Origin: Paralichthys olivaceus
Lineage: Eukaryota; Chordata; Actinopteri; Pleuronectiformes; Paralichthyidae
Direction: 5' to 3'
DNA: 64,000 nt
Assembly: GCF_024713975.1 (NCBI RefSeq)
Contig: NC_091114.1
Coordinates: 8,404,001 to 8,468,000, forward strand
Made by a program: the position numbers and the translations under genes. Every line of letters begins with the position of its first letter. Position 1 is the stretch's first letter. This document shows, piece after piece, positions 1 to 16,000 of this stretch. The notes under the pieces were generated by a model that worked only from the letters and a program-made list of their open reading frames with translations, did no database searches and had not been told where the DNA came from.

Positions 1-51
1 GATGAAATCCATCATCATCATCTGCGGAACCACGCGGCACACAAACAGCAT
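1..51 (-). CDS. Possible N-terminal coding piece of an unidentified gene running off the left edge
   Basis: Reading the minus strand, an ATG at 51-49 opens a frame (MLFVCRVVPQMMMMDFI) that stays open to the window edge. A CpG-bearing, GC-box-like segment (about 255-265, CCCCGCC on +) lies upstream on that strand, as expected for a promoter. I do not recognise the protein. On the plus strand the same stretch is also open and is followed by a good splice-donor sequence (GTGAGT at 124), so a plus-strand exon is equally possible. The sequence is partly simple (CAT and CTC repeats), which can create open frames by chance. This is weak support; sequence to the left of the window would decide it. 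Confidence 0.18.
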   Translation of the reverse strand, partial: MLFVCRVVPQMMMMDFI

Positions 52-3000
52 CGTCTCTTCCTCCTTCTCCTCCTCATCCTCATCCTCCTGCTACTTTCAC
101 AGCTTCAAGGACAGAAAACAGAAGTGAGTGAAGTGATACCTGTTCAAAAAACCAAAGTATATTCCGTCCACTTCTCTGTTTGTCTCCTCGAGTCGCACAA
201 TTCTCGGATAATCCTGTCGCTTGGGTGGATCCGCTTAGTATTTGTATTCGCATTGAGGCCCCGCCTACAACGGGAGGAGCCAGTAACCCTGTCTCTCTCT
301 CTCTCTATATGTCTCTCTCTCTCTGTGTTACAGTGTAAACATCACACTGTGTCCACTCTTTTTATTAGTCCACTCACTTGTCTCAATTTCCTGTCAACAT
401 CTACACTCATGCTTTAAAACTCCACTCATTGATGCACGTATAGTATTCAATCCACTACATGCATGCATCATGTTTGCTGTCCTGACTTACTTTTAGCCTC
501 TATGCTCCACAAGACAAGAAAAACAGGAACTACGTGTTATTTTGCTCTGGCCTCTCTGTGTGTTTTAGTCTAAAGCTGAGTTCAGATCACAGTTAGGGCG
601 ACAGACGTGGACAAGAATCTCAAGTTTTGATATGAGAAGAAGATGTTTTGTTGGAAATTGTTACGACAGACATATTCATTTTGGTCCTGCAGACAATTTC
701 CTGAAGATAATGTCATCAGTCATACATTATGTTAGCCATCTGTTGATCAGCTGATGTCCTGATGAGGCCTTTAATCTTTTGATTGGTGTTGACATCACTA
801 ATCTCATTTAACCCCCACTTCCTACACATTAACTTTAGACCCCTATTTGCAAAATTTTTCAACTGTACTGCCTAAACATTCACTAATCAACCTATTCACT
901 CTGATATGATCACATTACACTGCTGATCAATTCTAGGCTGAATTAGACCCTAATTAGAAATGAATTTAATATTTTTAAATCATTGTTTCATACATGAATT
1001 AGATGGTTTGCATTAGTATGTGATATATGTACTGTGATAGCGATCTGTCTTTTGAGGTCTACAGACAGCCAAGATTTCGCTATCATAATAAATAGAATCT
1101 GTGATACAGTGTTTAAACAGCTTCAGACAAGTTTCCATCTTTACTGTGTTACAGTGTGAAAATAACTGTTTCCTAGGTTGTTTACATTGCTGCAGTTTCA
1201 TGTCCAAAATTAGAGTTATTTAATTAATTAATTAATATAAAGTAATATTTTTACATGTGAAATATAATCGATATTGAATTATAGATAGGATTTGTGAGCA
1301 GCTAACCCTAAGAACAGTGGCCCTCCTGCACTAGCATGTGCTCTGAAGTCTTTCTCAGCTGTTGATCTTCAGTTACAGTATGAGGGACAGTTCTTAGAAA
1401 CACACCCACAGAATCTAAATGTCATGTACACAGTCGCTGTGGTGTGTTCCAGACACACGATATTTGTGCATGGTACACTATGTAATTTATATTTTCTGTT
1501 ATGAAAAGGAGAAGGAAGAGGATTCTGTTCTCATCATTCTGTTTATCTCAGTCTGAGACAGCGTAGCTCGGATCACATCATCTTATTTCCTGAGTTCCAT
1601 CTGTTGCGATGATCTGGAGGAGGTGGTCAACAAATTTGTCCTTAGTTTTCAGTAGGTCTGTTAGCTGTGGAAACTGAGTGGATTTACTGGTTTACAGAGT
1701 TTCTAATGAAAGAATAAAAAGACAAAAGCATTTCACTTGTTGATTAATAGCTGATTAATCACTGCTCTTAAAATTACAATGATTACCCTTTGTTTTTACT
1801 TCCTGCTTCTACAGCTCTCATGTCAACATTTGTAAACCTCTGTATCAAGTGAGAGATAACTTTAGGAGCATGATCCACCACTTTGCTCAGGAGTGACTGG
1901 ACCTGAAGGTTTGTGGTTGTATTGTTCACATATATCCTGTCATTCACCATCTAAATCCAGTGGTATTCTTGGCTCTGGTCTCATATGACAACAAACCTAA
2001 AAACACTTCACACCACAATACACACTTTAATAGATATTAGTCTTCTAAACCTTCCATTTTCTCATAAACATACATGCATTATTACCTGGGAAATTGCTGA
2101 AAATGTCAAAATAAGACCTCCCTATCTTGAAACAAAAAAGGAAAGTGATAGAATATTCCACCCCAAATTTTATTGAGTTCTATCCTGGCCCATGTCCGAC
2201 CAAGTTAACCTGTTGACAGACAAACTAACAAATTGACAGAGTTGTTTTTGTAGATGTTTTCTATACTTGGGTTTTAATTAGTTCTGTCCCAGTGGCTGCT
2301 GTGAGTCAATTTTTGGATGGTTAGTGCGTCAGAAATTAATCTGATGACCATAAAATACCAAGAACAAAATACGAGTCTTAAACCGGTATTTGGCAGCTGC
2401 TTGTCTCTACATGGAGATCACCCTGTTCGTAAAACCATCTCAGCAGGCACGTTCCCACTCATGTGCATAGGCTACTATTTATATTTCTCTGTTAGACAAA
2501 CTCAAACACACACCATCTGCTTCTGTTTGTATCTCGGCCTGTTGATCGTGTCACGTTGGAACAGAGCTGCAGGCTAATGTAACTGCCTTGATAGATTTAC
2601 AGCAACATTAGCAAGACATTTCTGTCAAGATTTGAGTGGGAAACACAGGGAAAGAGAACGAGACAGATGAATGGTCCGATCAAGGAATAAGAATGAGGAG
2701 GAGTGGCCAAGAAAGAGGGAGGTGCAGAATTAAAAAGGGGTAAGGACAGACAGACAGAAAGGAGGGAGCAGTAAACATGTTTATGAGTTGAGGGGGAACA
2801 TTTGGAACAAGGCCTGTGATGGAACATGGCCAATAATTTTAATGGAAACACATTACCAAGTAAAACAAGCTTGTTGTGTCTGTTCCAAACTCTTTTCCCA
2901 CATGTTGCTCTAAACCTTTTGAGTCACACATTTCTCACAACCTGAACGTGCAGGGGAAACTAATTTTCAAAGTAAAGGTTATGTTGACTGATATGTTTTG

Positions 3001-3164
3001 CAAACTGGCAGCAGTGTCGAGAACCAGGAATGGAGATCGCAGGTTCATGGAGGACGGTGATGAAATGAAACCCTTCCAGGACTTGTTCTATTGTAGAGCT
3101 CATGTGCTTTGTCTTTGCATTTGGCAGGGGAGGAGGGGAGAGTGTCCAGTAAATCTGTAGGCCT

Positions 3165-3187
3165 ACACACACACACACACACACACA
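3165..3187. repeat. (CA)n microsatellite
   Basis: About eleven uninterrupted CA units. Confidence 0.95.
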
Positions 3188-3372
3188 GAAATGAGAGAAA
3201 GGAAAGGAGGGCAAGGTTACTGCTTTTTGTTTTTGCTGAGGCAGGAGAGGAAACTAGTAGCAGAGACACTCTACACTCTACAGTGGATATCAATTATTAT
3301 AGATGATTGGCCTATATCAATAACTAACAATAATATAATCAAGTCAAACTTTTTACCCCCTCCTTATTTATT

Positions 3373-3410
3373 ACATTTGCTGTTTTCTTGCAAAAGAAAA
3401 CAGCAAATGT
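3373..3410. repeat. Perfect 17-bp inverted repeat with GCAA loop
   Basis: Positions 3373-3389 and 3394-3410 are exact reverse complements, separated by the four bases GCAA. If transcribed on the plus strand this is a 17-bp stem with a GNRA-type tetraloop. It is too short for a normal pre-miRNA. It lies in intergenic DNA, with no flanking gene evidence. Confidence 0.9.
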
Positions 3411-4594
3411 CATTGTTGATGTTTACTCTAATTCTGATTGCTGTGTCATATAGATCTTAGCGAAACTGTAGAGCACTATTAGTAATTAATACTAATAAAA
3501 GAATGACAGCAAAAACTATTATTATCATATGATAACCCATTGTGTTATAGAAGTGTAGTTTACACGTGAAATCGGACCCGTTTTTTAACTATATTCAAAC
3601 TTTTTCCTTAAGTCACGTAACGTCAAGTTAGATTGAAATTAGAACATGTATATTTTAGCAGTAGAGTTTGGTAAGACTGAGTCGGGGCTGAGTAGACACA
3701 CAGACACACTCAAAGAGAGGGAGCCTCACAGTAAATCCTCATGTGATCCCTCCAAGAGAGCGAGTTTATTTTGCAAAACGGCATGAGCCTGAGAAAAAAC
3801 AAAAAGCCGGGGTTCAGACAGCAGAGCGAGCAGACCTGGACCAGTTCAAACCAGTCTGGGTGAGGGGCTTTCATCTCATTGTTTCATTGCTGTGTCCCCT
3901 CATACAGTTCCCGCTGAACTGCCAAAGTGCTCCTGGGAAACATAGCTTTCATTCGATTGAAAAAACGACATCATGTTCAAACTGATTTCTCCAGCTTTTA
4001 TACAATTTGTCCTGAAAACAATCTGCATAGAAATTTGAGAGTGAAAAGTTTATCACGTTTATGCAACAGACACTCATTAGATAAAATACAGTGAACTTCA
4101 TAGGGACTTTGGCGTATTATGTCATTTTATGGCTTAATACTCTGTTCCACTCTTATCGCTGGTTTATTGCATGTGTACATTGACCTTCTAGGTTTTATGT
4201 AAGTGCAGTAATCTGATTGTACATTTGACTAATCTTTTGTCTTCCTGTCTCTCTATACTATTTGTCTGTCTGTGATGCATTTCCTCCTAATTGTTTCGTC
4301 TCCCCTCTTCTCTTTAGATGTGGCCTAGTTTTCCCCCACAAACAAAGAGGAGACTGTTCACAGTGGTAAAGCCTTCCCCTCTAATTCTTTACAGGCATGA
4401 ATGGAGCGCTGATATGGACAAAGCAAACCCTGACCAGTCTGTCACAGAAGGTCACTCACCACAGAAATGCATCCAGGATATAACACATTGAATACAAAAC
4501 GTTACAGCTCATATAGATAACTAGAATTGGCACCCTGCATTTGTACACCTCCTCCAACCAATGCAGTTTCAGTTAAATACATTTGTTCCAGACT

Positions 4595-4755
4595 CACATG
4601 AGGTCACATGTGACCTTTGATAACTAAAGTGTTATCAATTCGTCTTTGAACCCAAGTGACAACTGGTCAAAATTTGCAAGTCAGACTTGAGATATCATGT
4701 TAAAGGATTTGTGAGGACACTGTGACCTTTGACTTACAACCATCCACAGCTCAGC
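4595..4755. repeat. Degenerate interspersed repeat (GTGACCTTTGA-type)
   Basis: The segment carries GTGACCTTTGA near both ends, plus phrases such as TTTGAACCCAAGTGA and TTGAGATATCATGTT. These match my memory of a very common teleost interspersed repeat with phrases like 'gtgacctttgacc' and 'gagatatcgc'. The adjoining 4762-4815 stretch (GTGCTGTGGGAAGTAGGGG and CAGCACCCCCTGATGG) also resembles dispersed fish repeats. Family assignment needs a repeat library. Confidence 0.5.
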
Positions 4756-5565
4756 GATCTACCCAGTGCTGTGGGAAGTAGGGGTGCTGGGGTACTGCAG
4801 CACCCCCTGATGGAAAAAGCAGACATCACAGAAATAAATTGTAATTAAACAGTATTTATACTTTTAAAAATAAGTTTCCTAATCTTATTAACTTAAGAAA
4901 TTATTGCCTAGGTAAGTTTTGTGAAATAATTCAATACTGAATAATTTTTAAAATAATGTAATGCATCACAGTCAATAGAAGTCAACAGCCCCCTCATGAA
5001 ACCACATTTATATTCACTAGATCCAGATTTTTATTTGTATGTTAACCAAACAATCATAAATACCACTCTATAGTTATGACCTTGAAACAACTAATTCATC
5101 AGCTACACCTCAGCTTTGTCATTTCTTTTACAAATATACATTAATATGGCAAATCCACCAAATTTCCCTGAAAAACATTTTCAGTATATATTTAAAATCT
5201 CTGTGTTGTTCCCTTAAACTACAAATTTAAAATAATGTTGCATTTAGTTATAGCAGTTTCAGCCCAATTTCTATTGACAGTTTTGAGCAGATTTTAATTT
5301 TAGATTTTTATCATTCTTTAATCTTTGGTTTTCTATCATTATTTAATTTGGAGATTTCTTTTGAGATCTAATCGAAAGCTGTTCCATTTATATTGAATAT
5401 GAGGTTGTATCATCAACACCACAAATATACATTGTCACAGAAAACCGTTGTTTTTCTGAAATTGCTGATATGTGCCAGATATATTTGTCTACTTGATCAG
5501 GAATATCTTGAGTTATGGGGTGAATTTAAAAGAGAGACTTATATGTTGACACGCAGAAAGAAACT

Positions 5566-5928
5566 TTAAAGGTACAGTGTGTAGAATTTTGTGATATCTA
5601 GTGTTGAATTTACATGTTGCAGCTGAATACTCTTCACCTCACCCTCTCCTTCCAAACATGAAAAAGAACCTGTGGCAGCCTTCAGTTGGCATATAATAAT
5701 AATAATGTAAAAAACATGGCGGCCTCTGTAGAGAGGGTCCCTTCCATGTAAATATAAAGTATTTAAATATAAAGTTTTTGAATATAAAGGGTCTTTTCTA
5801 GGGTAAATAAAACTACAGTTCAAACAATTTAGATGAAACCAACTAGTGAAAACATCATGAAGATTATTCTGCATTAAATTTATGCCAATAGATCCCTTTC
5901 ACCTAAATCTTACACACTGAACCTTTAA
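5566..5928. mobile_element. MITE-like element with terminal inverted repeats and TTAA ends
   Basis: The left end (TTAAAGGTACAGTGTGTAG) and the reverse complement of the right end (TTAAAGGTTCAGTGTGTAA) match for about 19 bases with three differences, giving clear terminal inverted repeats around a 363-bp body. The outermost TTAA/TTAA could be the target-site duplication used by piggyBac-type transposons. There is no transposase frame, so it is non-autonomous. The internal sequence is shared with 19042-19260, showing a dispersed family. Confidence 0.75.
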
Positions 5929-6164
5929 GGAATACAGCAGTACATGTATAGAAAATCTACATAAAAATGTTTTCCACAATGAGAGTCAGTTTTGTGAGAC
6001 TTGGCTCAGTCAAAAAAGAAAAATAAAGCAACAAAAGTGGATGTGGACAGTAGATTTGATTGGCTGCAGGTACACCAACTTGATAAACTGTTAATTCTGT
6101 TCCTACCTCCATATTTGCCATATTTATACTTTTGATATCTTCTAGATTTGCCTCTGTCTTTTAT

Positions 6165-6315
6165 ATTACTTTATATCTTTTACTTACTTATATTTTATAT
6201 TTCATGTTTAATGCTGTTTGCACCGGGGATAAGGGGGAAGCGCAATTTCAATTCTCTGTAGCCTATGTCCTGCACATATGGCATTATTGACAATAAAGTT
6301 GACTTGATTAAATCT
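6165..6315 (+). mobile_element. 3' end of a LINE/SINE of the L2-like class
   Basis: The stretch ends in TTGACAATAAAGTTGACTTG, preceded by GCAATTTCAATTCTCTGTA and TGTCCTGCACATATGGCAT. This is the tail I recall for abundant fish L2-type retroposons (TGACAATAAAGTTGA). Only the last ~150 bp are recognisable, so the copy is 5'-truncated, as usual for LINEs. No coding sequence remains. Confidence 0.6.
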
Positions 6316-6479
6316 GTCAAGTTCAAGTTTCATGTCCCAGCCTCCTTTTATTCTGCATTAAGTGGAACAAAGTTTCCTGTGGTTCCCACTTGTGCATTTA
6401 GTATCTTTAGAGCAACTGTGACAGCTGCCTCCAAGCAGTGTGGCATCAGAGGAGGCTGCCTCTGCACATCGGTGGCAGT

Positions 6480-6736
6480 ATGAGTTGACACCGGAAGTGC
6501 CGATTTGAGCTTTCCCTCCCTGGTGTGTTTTCTTTCTTTCAGTGATTTTAAAAGCTGTCTGATCTCATTCGTACTGATCTGAATCCACCGCCACGTGTTT
6601 TTAATCCACCCGAATTAAACACTAGTCTGTGAAAGGCGGCGGAAATAGCATCATTCCACTTCCGCTAGCATTAGCGGCCGGTGTTTGTTGACAGTAACGC
6701 CGCAGTTGTCTCTTCGCCGTGTTGTCGGGGGTTGAA
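6480..6736 (+). promoter_or_regulatory. plaa promoter and 5' leader
   Basis: A CpG-rich block directly precedes the plaa start codon. It contains ETS-type sites (CCGGAAGTG at about 6492 and CACTTCCGC at about 6657) and no TATA box in the expected place, consistent with a housekeeping CpG promoter. The exact start site cannot be read from sequence. Confidence 0.55.
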
Positions 6737-12020
<5,284 letters not shown>

Positions 12021-12035
12021 TGTATATGATTAGAA

Positions 12036-12126
12036 AATAAAAAAAGAGCACTTCTTTCTTACTGTTGCTCTTTTCTGCTTGATCAGTTGTGGTGGATACT
12101 TAAATCTATGTATGTTCTGTAATAAA
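12036..12126 (+). terminator. plaa polyadenylation signals
   Basis: AATAAA occurs at 12036-12041, 16 bp after the plaa stop, and again at 12121-12126. Either could end the transcript. The second is followed by GT-rich sequence (TTAGTCTGTGTTTTT), so it is the better candidate. Confidence 0.6.
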
Positions 12127-12375
12127 ACAAGGACAAATGAAGTCACTGCATATGCTTAGTCTGTGTTTTTATTTAAACTCCTCCTTAACTTATTTGTTGG
12201 GTATATGTTGTTTGAATGCTGTAATAATGGCACATAGAAGTGTTAAACCAGATATTGTGTAAAGATTTATAGACTATAAATCTATATTTAGCCATAAATG
12301 TTTTATATTAGTTTCCCACTACTACTACACATGTTAAACTCTGAAGGAACACCTCACTGAAATATATTATTTCAG

Positions 12376-12461
12376 GGCAAGAGAGTTCTAATTCTAACTT
12401 GGGAGAAGAAACTGTGGTGACACTGGTGGACAGAGAGATTATGGAGATGGCTGCCGAGATG
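12376..12461 (+). other. Orphan exon-like segment between plaa and haus6
   Basis: An acceptor (TTATTTCAG) at 12375 and a donor (GTAAAA) at 12462 enclose 86 bp. One frame is fully open for 28 codons and runs into the donor (includes EETVVTLVDREIMEM). It lies downstream of plaa and upstream of the haus6 promoter and fits neither gene. It may be a decayed exon, a TE remnant or chance. Confidence 0.2.
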
Positions 12462-12764
12462 GTAAAAATGTATTGACGCAGACTGTAAACTACTTATTTG
12501 AGTAAATAGCTTTATTATGTCAGATATTTTTTTAAACGTGGTAATTCTGTATTTTGGGATACTGTGGAAACACATAACATTATCCAACTCTTTTATATAG
12601 TCATGATGTATTAAATTATATTTTATATTACATTAATATTTAAAAACGTGTAGTTACAGGTAAAAGTGAACACATTTTTTATAAAAATGTATTAATCAAA
12701 TAAATTAGAAAAATAAAGCACACATAGACTATAAACAAATATTTAAAAAATCACTCAGCGGAAG

Positions 12765-13095
12765 TACTTTCTATCAACTTCCGGGGGACTCCAGGAAAAT
12801 AAATTGGCGGGTGTCGTTCGAATCGCTGCGTTTCCGGACAGTTGACTTAGTTTAACTAACTTTAATAAACGTGTAATTGAACGTCAACACAACTCTGCCG
12901 GCTCTTATAACACGTGTTGACTTTACAACGCTTCGTTAAATGTGCGCTGAAAAGCTCTGAGGCTAACTCCGCTCACAGCCAAACTTGTGTGGCTAGCGGC
13001 AAAGCTAGCCGGCTAGCTGTGCGTTATTAGCCATGTCGGCTCTCTGCTAAGTCACCACCGGACAATCACGTCGCTCCTTCCTCCATCTGTCAACA
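12765..13095 (+). promoter_or_regulatory. haus6 promoter and leader with E2F/CHR-like motifs
   Basis: TTGGCGGG (12804-12811) matches the E2F core. Six bases after its GGCGG comes TTCGAA (12817-12822), a form of the CHR element (TTYGAA) found in cell-cycle promoters. ETS-type GGAAGT/ACTTCCGG sites lie just upstream (12771-12785). The downstream leader is CpG-rich and has repeated GCTAGC motifs. A mitotic expression pattern would suit an augmin subunit. Motif matches only. Confidence 0.5.
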
Positions 13096-16000
13096 ATGGC
13101 GAACCCGGTGTCGCTGCAGAGGAAGAACGGGAGACATCTGTGGTTCAATCTCCTCGGTCTCGGTTTCCAACCGGACGCTGCGACGTCGTCCATCGCCAAA
13201 CCGAACATCAATGCTAAACACATCAACCTGGGGCCGTGAGTCCGCTTTTAGTATTGACAACAATAACAGGCGTGTGTTGTTTTCTGTTCGTGTTCTAACT
13301 GCGTGTTGTTATTTCCAACAGGAGCATGTTTGACAAACCAAACAAAGATGCTTCCTACATAGTAATCCATTTCCTGTTGGTCAAACTGAACCCCACACGA
13401 TTTCTCGACACATACAGGTAAATATATGCATGATCATGTTTTCCCATTCCTATAGAAACGTGCAGGATTCACTGTTTATTACACACATACTCTTTGAATG
13501 TCTCTTTTCTTTTTATTCTACATCACTTGATTACTTGTTTTGTTTCTTGGTTCTGATATCATCTTGCATTTCCCAACTGTGATCAAACACGTTGATCTAA
13601 TCTTTCTCTTGTAGGCATTGCTGGCCTGTTCTGAACCACAAGGCAGACGCTGAGTTCCGCAAAGTAACCTGCGCCTGGCTGCGAGAAATCATGGTGAGAT
13701 CCTGAGGGTGTTTCACTATTGTGTTCATGTTTTTGGTGTGTTCAGAAAGATCGTCATTAAGATATCTAGACATTCATTTGTTTTTAACCTTGTGTAGGAT
13801 GAAACTGCAAATGCAGGATCCAAAGTTGTGGCATCCTTGTTCCTTTCCCCTGGAGGCCCAAAGTTTATCGGCTTGATGCTTCAGTTGTCGAACCATGTCA
13901 TGCTGCAGGAAATGAAGACTTTCACCACAGGTGGGTCTTCATTAAAGAACATTTCACCACCAGCAGGAAGTATTCCCGATCTGAACACAACCGTAAAGTT
14001 TAACAACAATTGCCAAGCTTCCTTTCACCTCAGCTAATTTTATTGTTACAAAGTTAGCATGCAAAGGACTTATGAGTCAGTGAATCTTGAATGTTGTCAT
14101 CAGCAGAAGACAGCTGGGTCCCTGAGGCGGCAGCGATGCCCGCTTCCTCCCTGCACATGGCAGAGAAGAGACTCAACCTGACCAGTAAAAGGTTTTTGAA
14201 AACAGCAGTGGATCAAGATCATTTTCTCCAGGAGTATCAGCGACGAGCACAGTAAGTCTGTGCAGTCCAGCTGGACACAGCTAGTTGTTTATGTAGACAT
14301 CACAGGAAGCAAGCTGTAGATCTACATCATGTATTACAATAACACATGTGGCAATTAATCCAGTTTCTCTGTCGTGATTGACAAAAACAAAATACACCAC
14401 AATAAAGGTGAGGATCACTTTAAAATTTTACACAAAATAGCTGCACTAAAAATGTGATCATAGTTTCTCTTCATTTCACTGTTTAGCAACATTGTTACTT
14501 TTAAATAAATAGTGTCAAGCACTGTCGGAGTATTATAACAGTTTGCAGAGCCCTAATAAATTATAGTTGTCCATATAAGGTTAAACTGATTAAAAAGTCT
14601 ATTATTACTCAATAGAGACATTTGTGACAGAATCGTTTCAAATGTGAATAGTAACATCAATTCTGTGACTTCATTACCTGTGTGGCCTCATACTTCTTTA
14701 TATGGTCGTCTTGTTTTCACTGTTTCTATTGCTGCTTACTATTATTTTCTTGCGTGGTTTTCGGTATCTTTTATCTTTTTGTAAATATTTTCTACCATGT
14801 TGGCTAATTCACTTGAATTTTGTGCCATATTAAATGAGCTGCTCTTGATGTTGCATCTGATTGGCTGTTTGTTTCATGCCCCACCTGTTTGCACTGATTG
14901 GTAAAACCCACTGTGGAAGGTGTCTGCAATCAGTCTAATTAAAGCCATGTGCACAAAGCTACTTGATGTTGAAGAGAGTAGAGGTTTGCAAATGAAGCAT
15001 GCGTTTGCTGTGGAGGGTTTGGTTTTCTTCGTGTCACATGAAAGTCTGATTCTACTTATTTATCCTGTTTTGTTGCTCTCTTCTAAAGGCTTCTGGTGAA
15101 GTCTATGAGGGATCTTAGAGAAGAGGGTGCCAAGTATGGAGACTTGCTCAAGTATGTATAATTTTTTTTTTGTCTGTTCTTCTGACTAATGCTGTTAGAT
15201 GGATTGAACACTTTGCATTATCTACTTTTAGGCGTTACAGCAGCGATTCTGCACAAGAGGGAGCTTCTCTCGCTGAGAAGACCAACAAGGTATTCCCAGT
15301 AAACTACTCATTCATTAAATGGAGTACCCATTTCAGCAAGAGCTTTGTCCCTTCTGCAATTACAGCGCTAAGAACTGCCTCTGTGAATGTGACATGTTTG
15401 CACAGGAGGGTTATATTTTCTTACCTGTGGGTTGCCTGTGTTGAAATGTGTCTTTGTGTTTATTCAGGGGACAATAAAGTCTAAACTTGATTTGTAAAAG
15501 GTTATACTAAGACCTTTTTCTGTGTTGAGACCTTGATATTTTTTCAAATAACTCACAGAAACTTAATCACCCAAAGGTGCGCTCCTTGTGGTCAGACATT
15601 GATCGAATGCTGTCCACTACTAAAGAGGAGCAGAATGCAGTGGCGAGTGTTTTGAAGGGAGACGTTGATCAAAACATCCTGGATGGGACGGATCGAGAGC
15701 TCAAAATTCCCCGTTGTCTGTTGGAGAGAATCGAACGACTACCACATCAGGTGAGGGTGATGATTGAGGTCTGTGGCCACAGGGGGGATGCTTAGGAGCT
15801 ATTTTCAGGCCAAGCATTCATGCACTGCAGCATGAATAAATCACTCGGAGTCTCAATGTCCTGTTTGTGTGCCTTCCAGTTGAGTTCAGGGAACGTCTAT
15901 GAGGCCGGCCAGCTGAACCTCCTGTGTGTGTTGGAGCTGATGACCCACGCGCTGCAGATCCTCAAGGACGAGCGTTCTCAAGTCTCTCACGCCCCAAAGT

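Larger units (their letters stand above)
450..4590. other. Gene-poor upstream region
   Basis: No recognisable gene. The stretch is AT-rich and unstructured apart from a TAAT run near 1211-1237, a short CA microsatellite (3165-3187), a perfect inverted repeat (3373-3410) and a weak exon-like pair near 3.66-3.86 and 4.32-4.37 kb. Short open frames here (60-100 codons) show no family resemblance I can see. Confidence 0.5.

Noticed and set aside
14889-14940. Hairpin in haus6 intron 5 (ACTGATTG/CAATCAGT arms), considered as an H/ACA or scaRNA because human HAUS6 hosts SCARNA8
   Set aside because: No convincing H box (ANANNA) and ACA box in the right places; similarity to the known RNA could not be shown.
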